Origin: an uncultured Clostridia bacterium | GTDB taxonomy: Bacteria > Bacillota > Clostridia > UBA1212 > UBA1255 | Length of the DNA: 64,000 nt | NCBI GenBank assembly: GCA_904420095.1 | Contig: CAJFUB010000007.1 | Span: 124,001 to 188,000 of the forward strand | Direction of reading: 5' to 3' | Translations under genes and position numbers: made by a program | Shown here: positions 18,364 through 27,066 of the stretch, in pieces | Numbering within the stretch: the stretch's first letter is position 1 | How the letters are laid out: every line of letters starts with the position of its first letter | The notes under the pieces: generated by a model | The model's database searches: none | Told to the model about the DNA's origin: nothing | The model's input: only the letters and a program-made list of their open reading frames with translations

Positions 18364-21300
18364 TTATTCGTAAATCAGCTCATACTCATACACCTCATCT
18401 CCTACGGCTACGGTCAGCACAGCGCCGTCTGTTATATAGTAAACGGTCGCGTCATTTCCCGTAGACACCTCTGCCTCGCAGTCACCTTCAAGTCCAAGAT
18501 TCTCGATAAATTCCTCTTTGGAAATCACGATCGCAGGATCATAGGGAACCGTGATCGTGCGTGCCTCCTCGTTTACGTCATACGCCGTATGGAACCACCA
18601 GGCGTTTGTTGTTACTTCATATATGGATACCCAATCGCTGTCGTCCGACGTGCCCGTAACACGAATTTTAATATAGCGCACATATTGGGCGTCGAAGGAA
18701 TCGGTGAGCGTTCCTCTTTGCGTATTTTCGCTGCGGTTTGCCACCGTTCTGTAAACACTTCCTTCCCGGCTTACCTGGATCGTATAGCGGTATGCACGCG
18801 CTTCAAACCATTTTATGGATATTTCAGAAAGATGCGCCGGCTCGCCAAGATCAATCACAATCTCTGTCGGACAGCCCGTGGATCCGGACCAGCGTGTACC
18901 AGGATCGCCGTCTATAATATGCTCAGCTGGATTTGCGGTTTCCTCTTCCGTCACGGTAACCGTAAGGCGCGTGTCAGCGGTTGACTCTACAAACGTATAG
19001 AGCGCCGTAGTTTGCCCATCCTCCGCCGTGACCAGCAGCGTCATTCCCGGTATTATGGCTCCGGATTCTACCGGCGTCAAGCCGTCCGATTCTCGTACCT
19101 CCAGCGCAGCGCCCTCGTCCGCCGACAGGAAGGAAGAAATGGTTTCAACAGTGAGTGCGGGAGAAACGCAGATATATTTTTCCTCGTTATTGACGCGAAG
19201 CTGCTCAGACTCCAGATCCGTTACAGCGCGCTTCAGGATCGTTATCTTCATTTCATCCGTCACCGTACGGCCTCCGGATTTTCCGACCACTCTGATCGTA
19301 TGCTCTCCGTAGTCCAAAGAATCGGACCAATCCCATACGAATACATGCTCCAGCTGTGTGTCGCCGCTTTCAATCGTGCCGATTTCCGTATCATCCACGA
19401 AAAGCGTTACAGAGTCGCAGTTCGAATAAGCTTTAAAATATGTAGGGTTCGTATATCGTCCTGTGTTGTTTTTCCCGGTAAGATAGAGTACATCTTCATC
19501 CGTTCTCCAATATGCTTTATAAATATAGAATGCGTCTTTCTTTGTCTGCCGGTCGCGCGTGACAAGTCCTTTCGTATTTACGCCCGGCACCGTGGCCTCA
19601 TCGCGGTTGTCCGCGCTGAAATCAAATAGATTCCAGACAAAGGTCCCCCACAGATAGTCCAGCGATTTGATCTGATTCAGCCATGTCTCGTGACAATAGG
19701 CCTGATATTCCTCCGTCTGAATCTTCACCGTGCTGGAGCCTTGCATGTAATCATCGGTATGCTGGAAAATACTGCCGCCGATTCCATACTCGGAGAGGGC
19801 GATCGGCCGGTTTAGGAGGCCGTCGTAGTAACCCTGACTGTCATATTCCTCAATGTAGCATGCCGCATATCTGTCTGGATTTTCCGATATTTTCCCTCCG
19901 GACATTGCATTATAAAACGATTCCACGCGATTCTGCAGCCCATTCGCCGCTGGATACGTATTCCATGCCAGCAGGTCGCTCTGCAGGGCTTCTCCTTCCT
20001 CGGAAAATGTCGCGGTTACCGTCAGACGCGTATCGTCAAGCTCGTGAGCCAGTGCATTCAGATCCGCAACAAGAGGCACCATGACCGTATGGCTGGCCTT
20101 CTGCGCCTCATTATATAAGCCCCAGAAGAAAATCGAGGAACGATTATACTGCTGCTTGATCATCTCCGTCAGCTGCTGTTTCGTCGTTTCAATAAATCCC
20201 TTCAGCGTTTCGTCCGGATTATCATACGTACCACTGCCGCCATATGTATTAACAAACGGAATTTCCGCATAGACCGCAATTCCGTACTTATCGCAAAGCT
20301 CATACGTATACGTGTTATGCGGATAGTGAGAAAGCCGCACCGCGTTCGCGCCGACTTCGTACAGCAGAGAGAAGCTTTCTGTAATTTCGGCTTTTGTGAC
20401 GGCATTGCCCATGCCTTCATAATCCTGGTGCATCGCGACGCCGCGCAGAGGATAGGATTCTCCGTTTAAATAGAAACCGGAATCTTTATCCACGTGGTAT
20501 TCCCGGATCCCGATATAACTGATTACGCTGTCTATGATTTCGTCATTTTCAGAAACCGATATATTAACCTGATAGCGGTAAGGATCCGTTATTCCGTTCC
20601 AAAGATGCGGTTTTTTAATTTCCAGTATTTCGGAAATTTCAATTCGCTGTCCTGCTTCCATGTCATAGGAGAGAGTAACGGCATCCACAAGTCCTCCTCC
20701 GCACAGATCCTCCGGATCAAAGCGCATCAGACCGGCCAAATACTCCTTTTCAAATTCATTTTGCTCGAATTCATCGGGATGCTTCACAGCGATGCGTACG
20801 GAAACCGTTTTTCCCTCGGAGGAATCATTGACAAGCGTCGTTTCCACACGCAGCTGCGCCGATCTTTTGGAAAGCTCCTCCGTTGTCAGATAAACCCCGG
20901 AAGAACCGCTGTCGAGCATGTCTATATGAACTTCATCCGTAAAAATCAAGGACACATCGCGGTAAATTCCGCCGAAAAAGGTAAAATCGCCGCTGATGGG
21001 AGCAATTGTCCTGTCATCCTTATTGCTGACGCAAACCGCGAGCAGATTTTCTTCCCCGATTCTCAGATGCTCTGTAATATCAAATCGGAACGTCGTATAT
21101 CCGCCCTTGTGCGTTCCTACGGAAGTGCCGTTTATATATAGCTCCATTTTCGAATTAACGCCCTGAAACTCAAGATAAATGCGTTTTCCGGCGGCTTCCT
21201 CTTCTGAAACAGTGATCCGCTTCCGATACCATCCCGTACCGCGATAATAATTGCTTCCGCCGTCGGATCCGTCCTCTGCATTCCAGGTATGCGGCAGATT

Positions 21301-21513
21301 CACGGTTTCCCATGCTTCGTCGTCAAAATCGGGCTCCATTGCACGAGCGTTATCGCTTTTCAGGAAACGCCAGGATTCTGTGACGGAAACCACGCTCCGG
21401 CTTACCGGATCTGGTTCCGGCGTAACGGTATTGCAGCCAAACAATAAAATCCCTCCCATGGCGGAAAATAGAATCAACAGCAAATATTTTAACTTATTGG
21501 TACACATTTCCAT
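18364..21513 (-). CDS. GH2 family beta-galactosidase-like lipoprotein with discoidin domain
   Basis: The 1049-residue enzyme has a lipobox LLFGC (Cys27), a GH2 sugar-binding domain (from about 42; NLPHTWNAEDG and GTGWYRK), an immunoglobulin-like domain and a TIM barrel with RGVAMHQDYEG. WGLYNEAQ supplies the likely acid/base Glu469 and ALSEYGIGG the likely nucleophile Glu575. Then come a GH2 C-terminal domain, a small module (772-842), an F5/8 type C domain (845-968) and a second copy of the small module (977-1049). The substrate is a beta-linked sugar, probably galactoside, outside the cell. AAAGGA sits seven bases before the ATG. Confidence 0.92.
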   Translation of the reverse strand: MEMCTNKLKYLLLILFSAMGGILLFGCNTVTPEPDPVSRSVVSVTESWRFLKSDNARAMEPDFDDEAWETVNLPHTWNAEDGSDGGSNYYRGTGWYRKRITVSEEEAAGKRIYLEFQGVNSKMELYINGTSVGTHKGGYTTFRFDITEHLRIGEENLLAVCVSNKDDRTIAPISGDFTFFGGIYRDVSLIFTDEVHIDMLDSGSSGVYLTTEELSKRSAQLRVETTLVNDSSEGKTVSVRIAVKHPDEFEQNEFEKEYLAGLMRFDPEDLCGGGLVDAVTLSYDMEAGQRIEISEILEIKKPHLWNGITDPYRYQVNISVSENDEIIDSVISYIGIREYHVDKDSGFYLNGESYPLRGVAMHQDYEGMGNAVTKAEITESFSLLYEVGANAVRLSHYPHNTYTYELCDKYGIAVYAEIPFVNTYGGSGTYDNPDETLKGFIETTKQQLTEMIKQQYNRSSIFFWGLYNEAQKASHTVMVPLVADLNALAHELDDTRLTVTATFSEEGEALQSDLLAWNTYPAANGLQNRVESFYNAMSGGKISENPDRYAACYIEEYDSQGYYDGLLNRPIALSEYGIGGSIFQHTDDYMQGSSTVKIQTEEYQAYCHETWLNQIKSLDYLWGTFVWNLFDFSADNRDEATVPGVNTKGLVTRDRQTKKDAFYIYKAYWRTDEDVLYLTGKNNTGRYTNPTYFKAYSNCDSVTLFVDDTEIGTIESGDTQLEHVFVWDWSDSLDYGEHTIRVVGKSGGRTVTDEMKITILKRAVTDLESEQLRVNNEEKYICVSPALTVETISSFLSADEGAALEVRESDGLTPVESGAIIPGMTLLVTAEDGQTTALYTFVESTADTRLTVTVTEEETANPAEHIIDGDPGTRWSGSTGCPTEIVIDLGEPAHLSEISIKWFEARAYRYTIQVSREGSVYRTVANRSENTQRGTLTDSFDAQYVRYIKIRVTGTSDDSDWVSIYEVTTNAWWFHTAYDVNEEARTITVPYDPAIVISKEEFIENLGLEGDCEAEVSTGNDATVYYITDGAVLTVAVGDEVYEYELIYE

Positions 21514-21548
21514 CTTAATTCCTTTGCATTTTATTTATATAAAGCAGC

Positions 21549-22409
21549 TTATTCCGCGATAAGAATCAGATATTCGGCAACGGCTTCTCCGCAGGAAATC
21601 CGCAGCGCATTGCCGCCCGCAACCGAAGAAGCACTCCCGTCCGCCGTTCCGAGCGAAGCCTGGAACGTGCCGTCTATCTGCAGCTGGCTCAGAAAATCCT
21701 CCAAAGAAGTTTCTTGCGGAATTGTGATCGTATGCGCCTTTTCATTGATCTCATAGGTATCCGACCAGACGCAGAAGCCGATTGCGTCGATCTCATAAAT
21801 AGAAACCCATTTATTACCAATGCTGTTATCGAAGAAAATATAATATAAATAATCGACCAATCCGCCGACGGAGTCCTCCGTAAATCCAGGCTCCTCATTG
21901 AGCTCTCTGTCTCCGATCAGGTCTTCTCCGTCGGTTGCCTCGCATACGGCCCAAAGCTCATAAAAATAGATTCTGCTTTCTTCAAACCATGTGGTTTGAA
22001 CCCGGTCGAGATAGCAGGGCCGTGTAAACAGAACGTCCAGCTGATAGTCTAAGGTCGAATTTGCATAAGCCCACCGCGTCTCATAATTCCCGTCCAGCAG
22101 GTTCTCCGGCCCGTTTGCCGCTTCCCCATCCGTCGTTTCGACATAAAGGTAATCTTTCAGGCTTCCTTCTCCCGTTTTGATTTCCGTATAAGTTAAATCC
22201 TGCGGAATCTCTGCCGGCGCCGCCGTCGGCGCGGAGGTTTCGGTATTTGCGGACTGCGGCGCGGCGGAAGCGGGGGCCTCGGTAGTTTTTGGCGTGCTGC
22301 TCGCTGTCGGCTTCGGATCATCTGCCGTTTGATCGGCACAGGCGCCGGCAAGCAAAAGGATGCTCAGAAGGCAGATACACAACACAGAAAGCTTACGGTT
22401 CTTTTTCAT
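21549..22409 (-). CDS. Discoidin-like lipoprotein
   Basis: A signal peptide with lipobox LLAGAC (Cys at about 24) is followed by a Thr/Pro/Ala/Ser linker (about 30-68). A divergent F5/8 type C-like domain (about 75-212) contains NLLDGNYETRWAYANST and WVSIYEIDAIG. The last 71 residues (216-286) are the same small module that ends the GH2 protein: INEKAHTITIP near its start and GNALRISCGEAVAEYLI near its end. No catalytic motif is seen, so a binding role is likely. The GH2 gene follows after 35 bases, so the two are probably co-transcribed. Confidence 0.8.
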   Translation of the reverse strand: MKKNRKLSVLCICLLSILLLAGACADQTADDPKPTASSTPKTTEAPASAAPQSANTETSAPTAAPAEIPQDLTYTEIKTGEGSLKDYLYVETTDGEAANGPENLLDGNYETRWAYANSTLDYQLDVLFTRPCYLDRVQTTWFEESRIYFYELWAVCEATDGEDLIGDRELNEEPGFTEDSVGGLVDYLYYIFFDNSIGNKWVSIYEIDAIGFCVWSDTYEINEKAHTITIPQETSLEDFLSQLQIDGTFQASLGTADGSASSVAGGNALRISCGEAVAEYLILIAE

Positions 22410-22480
22410 TACGGTTCCCTCCGTTTTGTTCTCGCAGACGAAAACAAATTCTTAACAATATATGATGTAAATACGATATC

Positions 22481-22529
22481 ATATTGCAATCGCCCAGGCA
22501 ATTGCAATATATACACAAATCATTGCAAT
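22481..22529. promoter_or_regulatory. Operator-like site: three ATTGCAAT palindromes
   Basis: ATATTGCAAT (22481-22490) and ATTGCAATAT (22501-22510) form a perfect 10-base inverted repeat with a 10-base spacer. A third ATTGCAAT lies at 22522-22529. On the minus strand a possible TTGCAA-18-TATGAT promoter overlaps the repeat, about 70 bases upstream of the discoidin lipoprotein gene. The binding protein is unknown. Confidence 0.5.
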
Positions 22530-22584
22530 TTCGCGCATCCGGTTTAAGGAAAACGGGAATCTAAAGCAATCCTTTTTCTCCTTG

Positions 22585-22631
22585 TAAAAAAAGACGGTAT
22601 TTACCTCTTTTAATAGAAGCAGATACCGTCT
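22585..22631 (-). terminator. Terminator after the solute-binding protein gene
   Basis: On the minus strand AGACGGTAT (22631-22623) pairs with ATACCGTCT (22600-22592) around a 22-base loop region and is followed by seven T residues. It lies about 40 bases after the stop. Confidence 0.88.
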
Positions 22632-22669
22632 CTGTATAAACGTTTCAGGACTTTGCAGAGCGCCGAACC

Positions 22670-23530
22670 TTACGACTCGCTTGCCTGCATCGTATGATCC
22701 GTGATCCACTCGTCAATGGTGCCGTCGTCGATCAGCCGTTCGATGACCTGATTGACCACGTCGAGAAGCTCCTGATTTCCCTTCGCCACGCAGACAGCGT
22801 ACGATTCCTCCGTATTCTGTCCGTCTGCATAGACAAGTTCGATTGCTTTAAAATTTTCATACTGCGAAGCGACGATTTCCGCCGGAAGCTTGTCGATTAC
22901 GACGGCATCCACCTTTCCCGAATTCATGGCCACCGCCGCATCCGCCGCGGAATTATACTGCGTCACGGAAGCCCCGGTTCCTTCCAGAACCCCCTGAATA
23001 TGTTCTTTTGTCTCCTCGTCCTCAGTACCGCTGATTTCTTCCGAAACAATGATGTCCCCGGTCGTTCCGAGCTGCACGCCGATCGACATTCCGGCCAGGT
23101 CTTCGATTTTCGTAACCTCAGAATCCTGGGGCAAAATAATATACTGCTTGCTGGTCGCGTAGTTGATCGAAAAGTCCACTTCCTGTGCTCTTTCCTCCGT
23201 TACGGAAATCCCCGCGATTCCCATGGAGCCCTTCCCGGAATTGACGGAGCTCAGAATCGTATCAAATTTTACGTTCTTGATCTCCAGCTTTACGCCGATC
23301 TCGTCCGCAATCGCCTGAGCGATCTGCATATCGACACCCACAGGCGTATTGTCAGACATATATTCAAAAGGTGGAAACTCCGCGTTCGTATATACCGTCA
23401 GCACACCCGCATCTTTAATCTGTTCCAGACTCTGCTTTTCCGCCGCCTCCTGGCAGGAAGTCATCATAAATACGGATAACATGAGAAAAACAGCCAGAAC
23501 CGCCGCTGTTATTTTTCTTCTCTTCTTCAT
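22670..23530 (-). CDS. Amino-acid ABC transporter substrate-binding lipoprotein (family 3)
   Basis: A signal peptide ends at the lipobox MMTSC. The mature part starts with the family 3 signature GVLTVYTNAEFPPFEYM and VGVDMQIAQAIADEIG, then LAGMSIGVQLGTTGD, which lines the ligand pocket. Such proteins deliver polar amino acids to an ABC permease. No permease or ATPase gene is next to it. I use the ATG at 23530, with AGGAG eight bases upstream, rather than 23572. Two ARG-box-like sites overlap its promoter, suggesting arginine or a related amino acid as ligand (inference). Confidence 0.92.
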   Translation of the reverse strand: MKKRRKITAAVLAVFLMLSVFMMTSCQEAAEKQSLEQIKDAGVLTVYTNAEFPPFEYMSDNTPVGVDMQIAQAIADEIGVKLEIKNVKFDTILSSVNSGKGSMGIAGISVTEERAQEVDFSINYATSKQYIILPQDSEVTKIEDLAGMSIGVQLGTTGDIIVSEEISGTEDEETKEHIQGVLEGTGASVTQYNSAADAAVAMNSGKVDAVVIDKLPAEIVASQYENFKAIELVYADGQNTEESYAVCVAKGNQELLDVVNQVIERLIDDGTIDEWITDHTMQASES

Positions 23531-23572
23531 AAAGCCCACTCCTTGCAACACTAAAATTATTGTGTACGGCAA

Positions 23573-23622
23573 ATTATAACATATAATGTATATTTATGCA
23601 ATATATTGTATAAATATACATT
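23573..23622 (-). promoter_or_regulatory. Promoter with two ARG-box-like operator sites
   Basis: On the minus strand TTGCAT (23601-23596) and TATAAT (23578-23573) are 17 bases apart. Over the -35 region lies a 38-base near-perfect palindrome (23585-23622) with only its G98/T09 pair mismatched. It contains TGTATATTTATGCA (23587-23600) and TGTATAAATATACA (23607-23620); both fit the ArgR box TGNATWWWWATNCA, and they are 20 bases apart. This fits repression by an ArgR-type regulator when arginine is plentiful. Confidence 0.68.
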
Positions 23623-23725
23623 CGTCGTACCGTTTACAACGTGTTTACTTCTAGAGCATATTGTTTTAACAAAGGAATGTCAAGTGTTTTATAAAAATAT
23701 TTTAAATTCCTGACGAAAATCCTTA

Positions 23726-23754
23726 TTGACACCGGAAGCGCAATTGTGTATACT
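23726..23754 (+). promoter_or_regulatory. Promoter of tRNA-Trp
   Basis: TTGACA (23726-23731) and TATACT (23749-23754) are separated by 17 bases, just upstream of the tRNA. Confidence 0.85.
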
Positions 23755-23766
23755 TACAACGCTCTT

Positions 23767-23841
23767 AGGGGAGTAGTTCAATGGTAGAGCAACGGTCTCC
23801 AAAACCGTCTGTTGCGTGTTCGAGTCGCGTCTCCCCTGCCA
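23767..23841 (+). tRNA. tRNA-Trp (anticodon CCA), CCA encoded
   Basis: The acceptor stem AGGGGAG pairs with CTCCCCT (23831-23837), followed by discriminator G and encoded CCA. The anticodon stem ACGGT/ACCGT holds the loop CTCCAAA, giving anticodon CCA. The D-arm and a T-arm with GTTCGAGTC are present. Confidence 0.96.
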
Positions 23842-23843
23842 GA

Positions 23844-23882
23844 AACGCAGGCTGTTTTACGGAAACGGCCTGCGTTTTTTAT
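23844..23882 (+). terminator. Terminator after tRNA-Trp
   Basis: Stem AACGCAGGC (23844-23852) / GCCTGCGTT (23868-23876) is followed by a run of T. It lies between the tRNA and the convergent vanT stop. Confidence 0.9.
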
Positions 23883-23890
23883 TTTTTGAT

Positions 23891-26011
23891 TTATAAATAA
23901 ATCCGTTCTACCCGCTCCCCAATTCGTGAGAGCAGCTCGTTTGTAATCGTTCCCGCAGTTTCCGCAAGCTCTTCGGCAGTGATTTGCAGGCTGCCGTCTC
24001 TGCCGATCAGGACGGCAGCATCTTCAACCGCCGCTTCCGGAATGTCCGTGATATCCACGGTCATTTGATCCATGCAGATTCTTCCGACGATCGGCGCTCT
24101 TTTTCCGCGGATCAAAACAGAGGCCCGATCGGAAAGACAGCGCGGAACGCCGTCTGCATATCCCGCCGGCAGCACCGCAAGCGTCATATCCCGCGACGCG
24201 GTAAAAGCCCTTCCGTATCCTACGCATTCTCCGCGACGGATCCTGCGGATTAATATAATTCGAGTTTTCAGCGTTAGCACCGGCCTCAAATCCGCCGGCG
24301 CCATCGATTCCGACCGGCGCGAGCTTTTTACGCCATACAATGCGATTCCCGGCCTTACGAAGCTGTATCGAAGAAATGGATCATTGAAAATTCCCCCGCT
24401 GTTCTGCACATGGACCGCTCCTGTTTTGCAACCCTGCTCGGACAGCGCGGCCGTCAGCCGGTCCATTTTCTCCGTCTGCTCCAAGGTAAATGCAGAATCT
24501 TCTTCCGTGAGGCTTTCACTCACGCACAGATGCGTATACATGCCGGTGACATGCAGATATTTTAAAGCAAACAGCGTTCGGATGTCTTCAAGCCGTTCCG
24601 CGTCCAGCCCCAGTCTGTGCATGCCGGTATCAATTTTGATCTGCACATCGATGCGAACTTTTTTTTGATTCAGACGCCGGGCATATTCTTTACTGATCAG
24701 CGTCTGCGTCAGGCGATATTTTCGCAGCTTTCTGATGTTTTCCGGATCCGTGTATCCAAAAATCAGAATTTGTCCCTCAATCCCGCTGTTTCGAAGTGCA
24801 ATTCCTTCCTCGATCGTCGCAACGGCAAAGTCCGAAATCCCTTCCTCGCGCAGTACGGCCGCAACGGCCGGCGCGCCGTGTCCGTAGGCATCTGCCTTTA
24901 CAACTGCCATAATTTTACATCGCTCAGGCAGCAGCGACTGCAGTTCCCTCACATTATGGCGGAGATTCTCCGTATCGATTTCCGCAGAGACGCGCGGAGA
25001 CGGCTTTTTTTGCGGCGAACGGACGCTCTTACGAATCTGCAGCAGGAGCCAGCCGGCAGAGAACGACACGGCAGTCGTAAGAAAAAAATGTACAAGGTTG
25101 TTCTGTATAAATAAATCCTCCCTATGCAGAAGCGATCCGGTCAGCCGAACAAATAAAATGGCAAGCGGATGGATCAGATATACAAGGAGAGAAAGCTCCG
25201 CGCACCGTTTCAGGCGATTTCCCCGCACTGTTTGCAAAAGCCAAAACAAAAAGAAAACACAGGGTGCCAGAAAAAGATACATGCTGTCGTGCCGCTGCAG
25301 TCCAAAGTTTTGTAAAAGCATCCCTTCCCCCAGCAGAAGCAGCAGGGCGAGGCAAAGCCACGCCGCGGCGCGCGGCCGCGTCAGAGGAAATCGTTTTCTG
25401 CGCAAAGCTCCTCCGAGCACAAAAAAGAGCGGAGCGAAAAAAATCCCGTTTCTCGTATAGTCAAATACAGAAAATAAGGCGTCATAAAAATTTTTGACAA
25501 AAGGGATACGTTCCGCGACGCCGTAATAGCTGTCTCCAAAGAGTCCGATCAGATATAGGACTGCGGAGACGGCAAACGCGCCTTTGATTCCGAAGCGCCG
25601 GAGACAGAATCCTGCGATGCATGCGCCCAGGATTGCCGCCGGCAGGTACCAGAGATGGTAGAAGGTTCCGTCAAAGAAAATGTCCCGAAGCATGGCAGGG
25701 AGCAAATGCTCCGTTTTAAAATATCCCGCGTAAAGATTGACGGGAATATATAATACAATGGCGGCGGCATAAATACAGGCCGATCTTTTCAGAAAACGAG
25801 GCAGCGCGTCCAGCGGATCCGTTCCGGCCGGGAAAAGAAAAAACCCAGATGCCATAAAGAAAAACGGGACGGCGATTCGGCATACTACATGTGCAACCAA
25901 ATAATCCGCAGTTGAATTGAGATCTGCCAGCGGATACGTATGGATTGCAATCACCAGAATTGCCGCGACGATCCGAAACGCATCAATTCCCGGGTAAGCT
26001 TTTCCTTTCAT
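23891..26011 (-). CDS. vanT: VanT-type membrane-bound serine (alanine) racemase
   Basis: The 706-residue protein fuses an N-terminal multi-helix acyltransferase-3-like membrane domain (1-330; FRIVAAILVIAIHTYPL) to a PLP racemase domain (340-706). MAVVKADAYGHG supplies the PLP lysine, Lys372. The catalytic tyrosine of alanine racemase (the TINYE region) is replaced by Asn691 (GTITNE), the change reported for VanT serine racemases. It would convert external L-Ser to D-Ser for the ligase encoded just upstream, whose stop overlaps this ATG by four bases. This fused architecture is specific to VanC/VanG-type systems. Confidence 0.93.
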   Translation of the reverse strand: MKGKAYPGIDAFRIVAAILVIAIHTYPLADLNSTADYLVAHVVCRIAVPFFFMASGFFLFPAGTDPLDALPRFLKRSACIYAAAIVLYIPVNLYAGYFKTEHLLPAMLRDIFFDGTFYHLWYLPAAILGACIAGFCLRRFGIKGAFAVSAVLYLIGLFGDSYYGVAERIPFVKNFYDALFSVFDYTRNGIFFAPLFFVLGGALRRKRFPLTRPRAAAWLCLALLLLLGEGMLLQNFGLQRHDSMYLFLAPCVFFLFWLLQTVRGNRLKRCAELSLLVYLIHPLAILFVRLTGSLLHREDLFIQNNLVHFFLTTAVSFSAGWLLLQIRKSVRSPQKKPSPRVSAEIDTENLRHNVRELQSLLPERCKIMAVVKADAYGHGAPAVAAVLREEGISDFAVATIEEGIALRNSGIEGQILIFGYTDPENIRKLRKYRLTQTLISKEYARRLNQKKVRIDVQIKIDTGMHRLGLDAERLEDIRTLFALKYLHVTGMYTHLCVSESLTEEDSAFTLEQTEKMDRLTAALSEQGCKTGAVHVQNSGGIFNDPFLRYSFVRPGIALYGVKSSRRSESMAPADLRPVLTLKTRIILIRRIRRGECVGYGRAFTASRDMTLAVLPAGYADGVPRCLSDRASVLIRGKRAPIVGRICMDQMTVDITDIPEAAVEDAAVLIGRDGSLQITAEELAETAGTITNELLSRIGERVERIYL

Positions 26012-27066
26012 GCCTCATTCTCCATTCCTAGGCGAAGGATTGCGGCGACGATTTCTGAAAAAGACAGTCCGATTCCCTTCAGCATGTTTGGAAAGCGGCT
26101 ATGATCCGTGAAGCCGGGGATCGTGTTCACTTCGTTGAAAAGAATCGATCCGTCTTTCTGCAGAAACAGATCGACTCTCGCAAACACGCTGCAGCCCAGA
26201 ATTCGGTAAATTTGTTTTGCCGTTTTTTGAATCCGCGCTTCGGTTTCTGAGGAAATTCGCGCCGGCATATGGATTTTTGATGTTTTCAGTGAATATTTTT
26301 CCGTGAAATCGAAAAAATCTCCTGCCAGTTCAATTTCGTCTACGCGTCCTACCGTCAAATCGTCGTTTCCCAGGATGGCGCATCCGACTTCGAAGCCGTC
26401 CGCCGTTTCTTCCGCCACCGCTTCATAATCATAGAAAAACGCGTTTTCCAGTGCATCCGGCACTTCCGCCTCCGAAGAAACGCGGCGGATTCCGAACGAA
26501 GAGCCGGAGCGCACGGGCTTTATAAACAGCGGATAGTTCAAATGTGAAATTGCTTCGGTCACGGTCTCCTTCGACATGCCGCGTGTCAGGCGGACGGAGT
26601 CCGGCACGCCGATTCCCTCCGCCTGTACGAGCTTGTGCGCACGGTATTTATCCATGCACAGGGCGGATGAAATCAGATTGCAGCCGATAACAGGAATCCC
26701 GGCCAGCCCGCAGAGCCCCTGCACGGTTCCGTCTTCTCCATTTTTTCCGTGTAATATGGGGAAAACGGCGTCAAGCGATACGACATGGCATCGTTCTCCG
26801 TAAAACTCGATCAGTCCGCGGATTCGCCGGTCCGGGGAAAGCACGGCGGGAATTTTCCGTTCTGTATCTTTCTGCCAGGAATCGTCTGCAATATTTTCAT
26901 ATTTGCCGTAATAGGCAAACCACTCCCCTTTTTTGGAGATACCGACGGGGATAACGTGATAGTCGGTCCGGTCGATCTGCGTCAGAACGGAATATGCCGA
27001 CTGAAGCGATATGGCATATTCGCTGGAGCAGCCTCCGAACAGCACGGCAATCGTTTTTTTATACAT
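26008..27066 (-). CDS. vanG: VanG-type D-Ala-D-Ser ligase
   Basis: The 352-residue protein has ATP-grasp D-Ala-D-X ligase motifs in order: FGGCSSEYAIS (10-20), HGKNGEDGT (106-114), KPVRSGSSFGI (183-193), FTEKYS (254-259) and NEVNTIPGFT (311-320). The KPVR...SSFGI form, the FDFTEKYSLKTSKIHMPARI segment and the co-located VanT point to the VanG branch, which makes D-Ala-D-Ser, rather than housekeeping Ddl or D-Ala-D-Lac VanA/B. A D-Ser terminus lowers vancomycin affinity. AAAGGG precedes the ATG. Specificity is inferred from similarity and context. Confidence 0.9.
   Translation of the reverse strand: MYKKTIAVLFGGCSSEYAISLQSAYSVLTQIDRTDYHVIPVGISKKGEWFAYYGKYENIADDSWQKDTERKIPAVLSPDRRIRGLIEFYGERCHVVSLDAVFPILHGKNGEDGTVQGLCGLAGIPVIGCNLISSALCMDKYRAHKLVQAEGIGVPDSVRLTRGMSKETVTEAISHLNYPLFIKPVRSGSSFGIRRVSSEAEVPDALENAFFYDYEAVAEETADGFEVGCAILGNDDLTVGRVDEIELAGDFFDFTEKYSLKTSKIHMPARISSETEARIQKTAKQIYRILGCSVFARVDLFLQKDGSILFNEVNTIPGFTDHSRFPNMLKGIGLSFSEIVAAILRLGMENEA

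Noticed and set aside
23630-23650. GTTTAC repeated with a short gap upstream of the solute-binding gene
   Set aside because: The two copies are a direct repeat of six bases only and do not fit a catabolite-repression palindrome; chance is likely.
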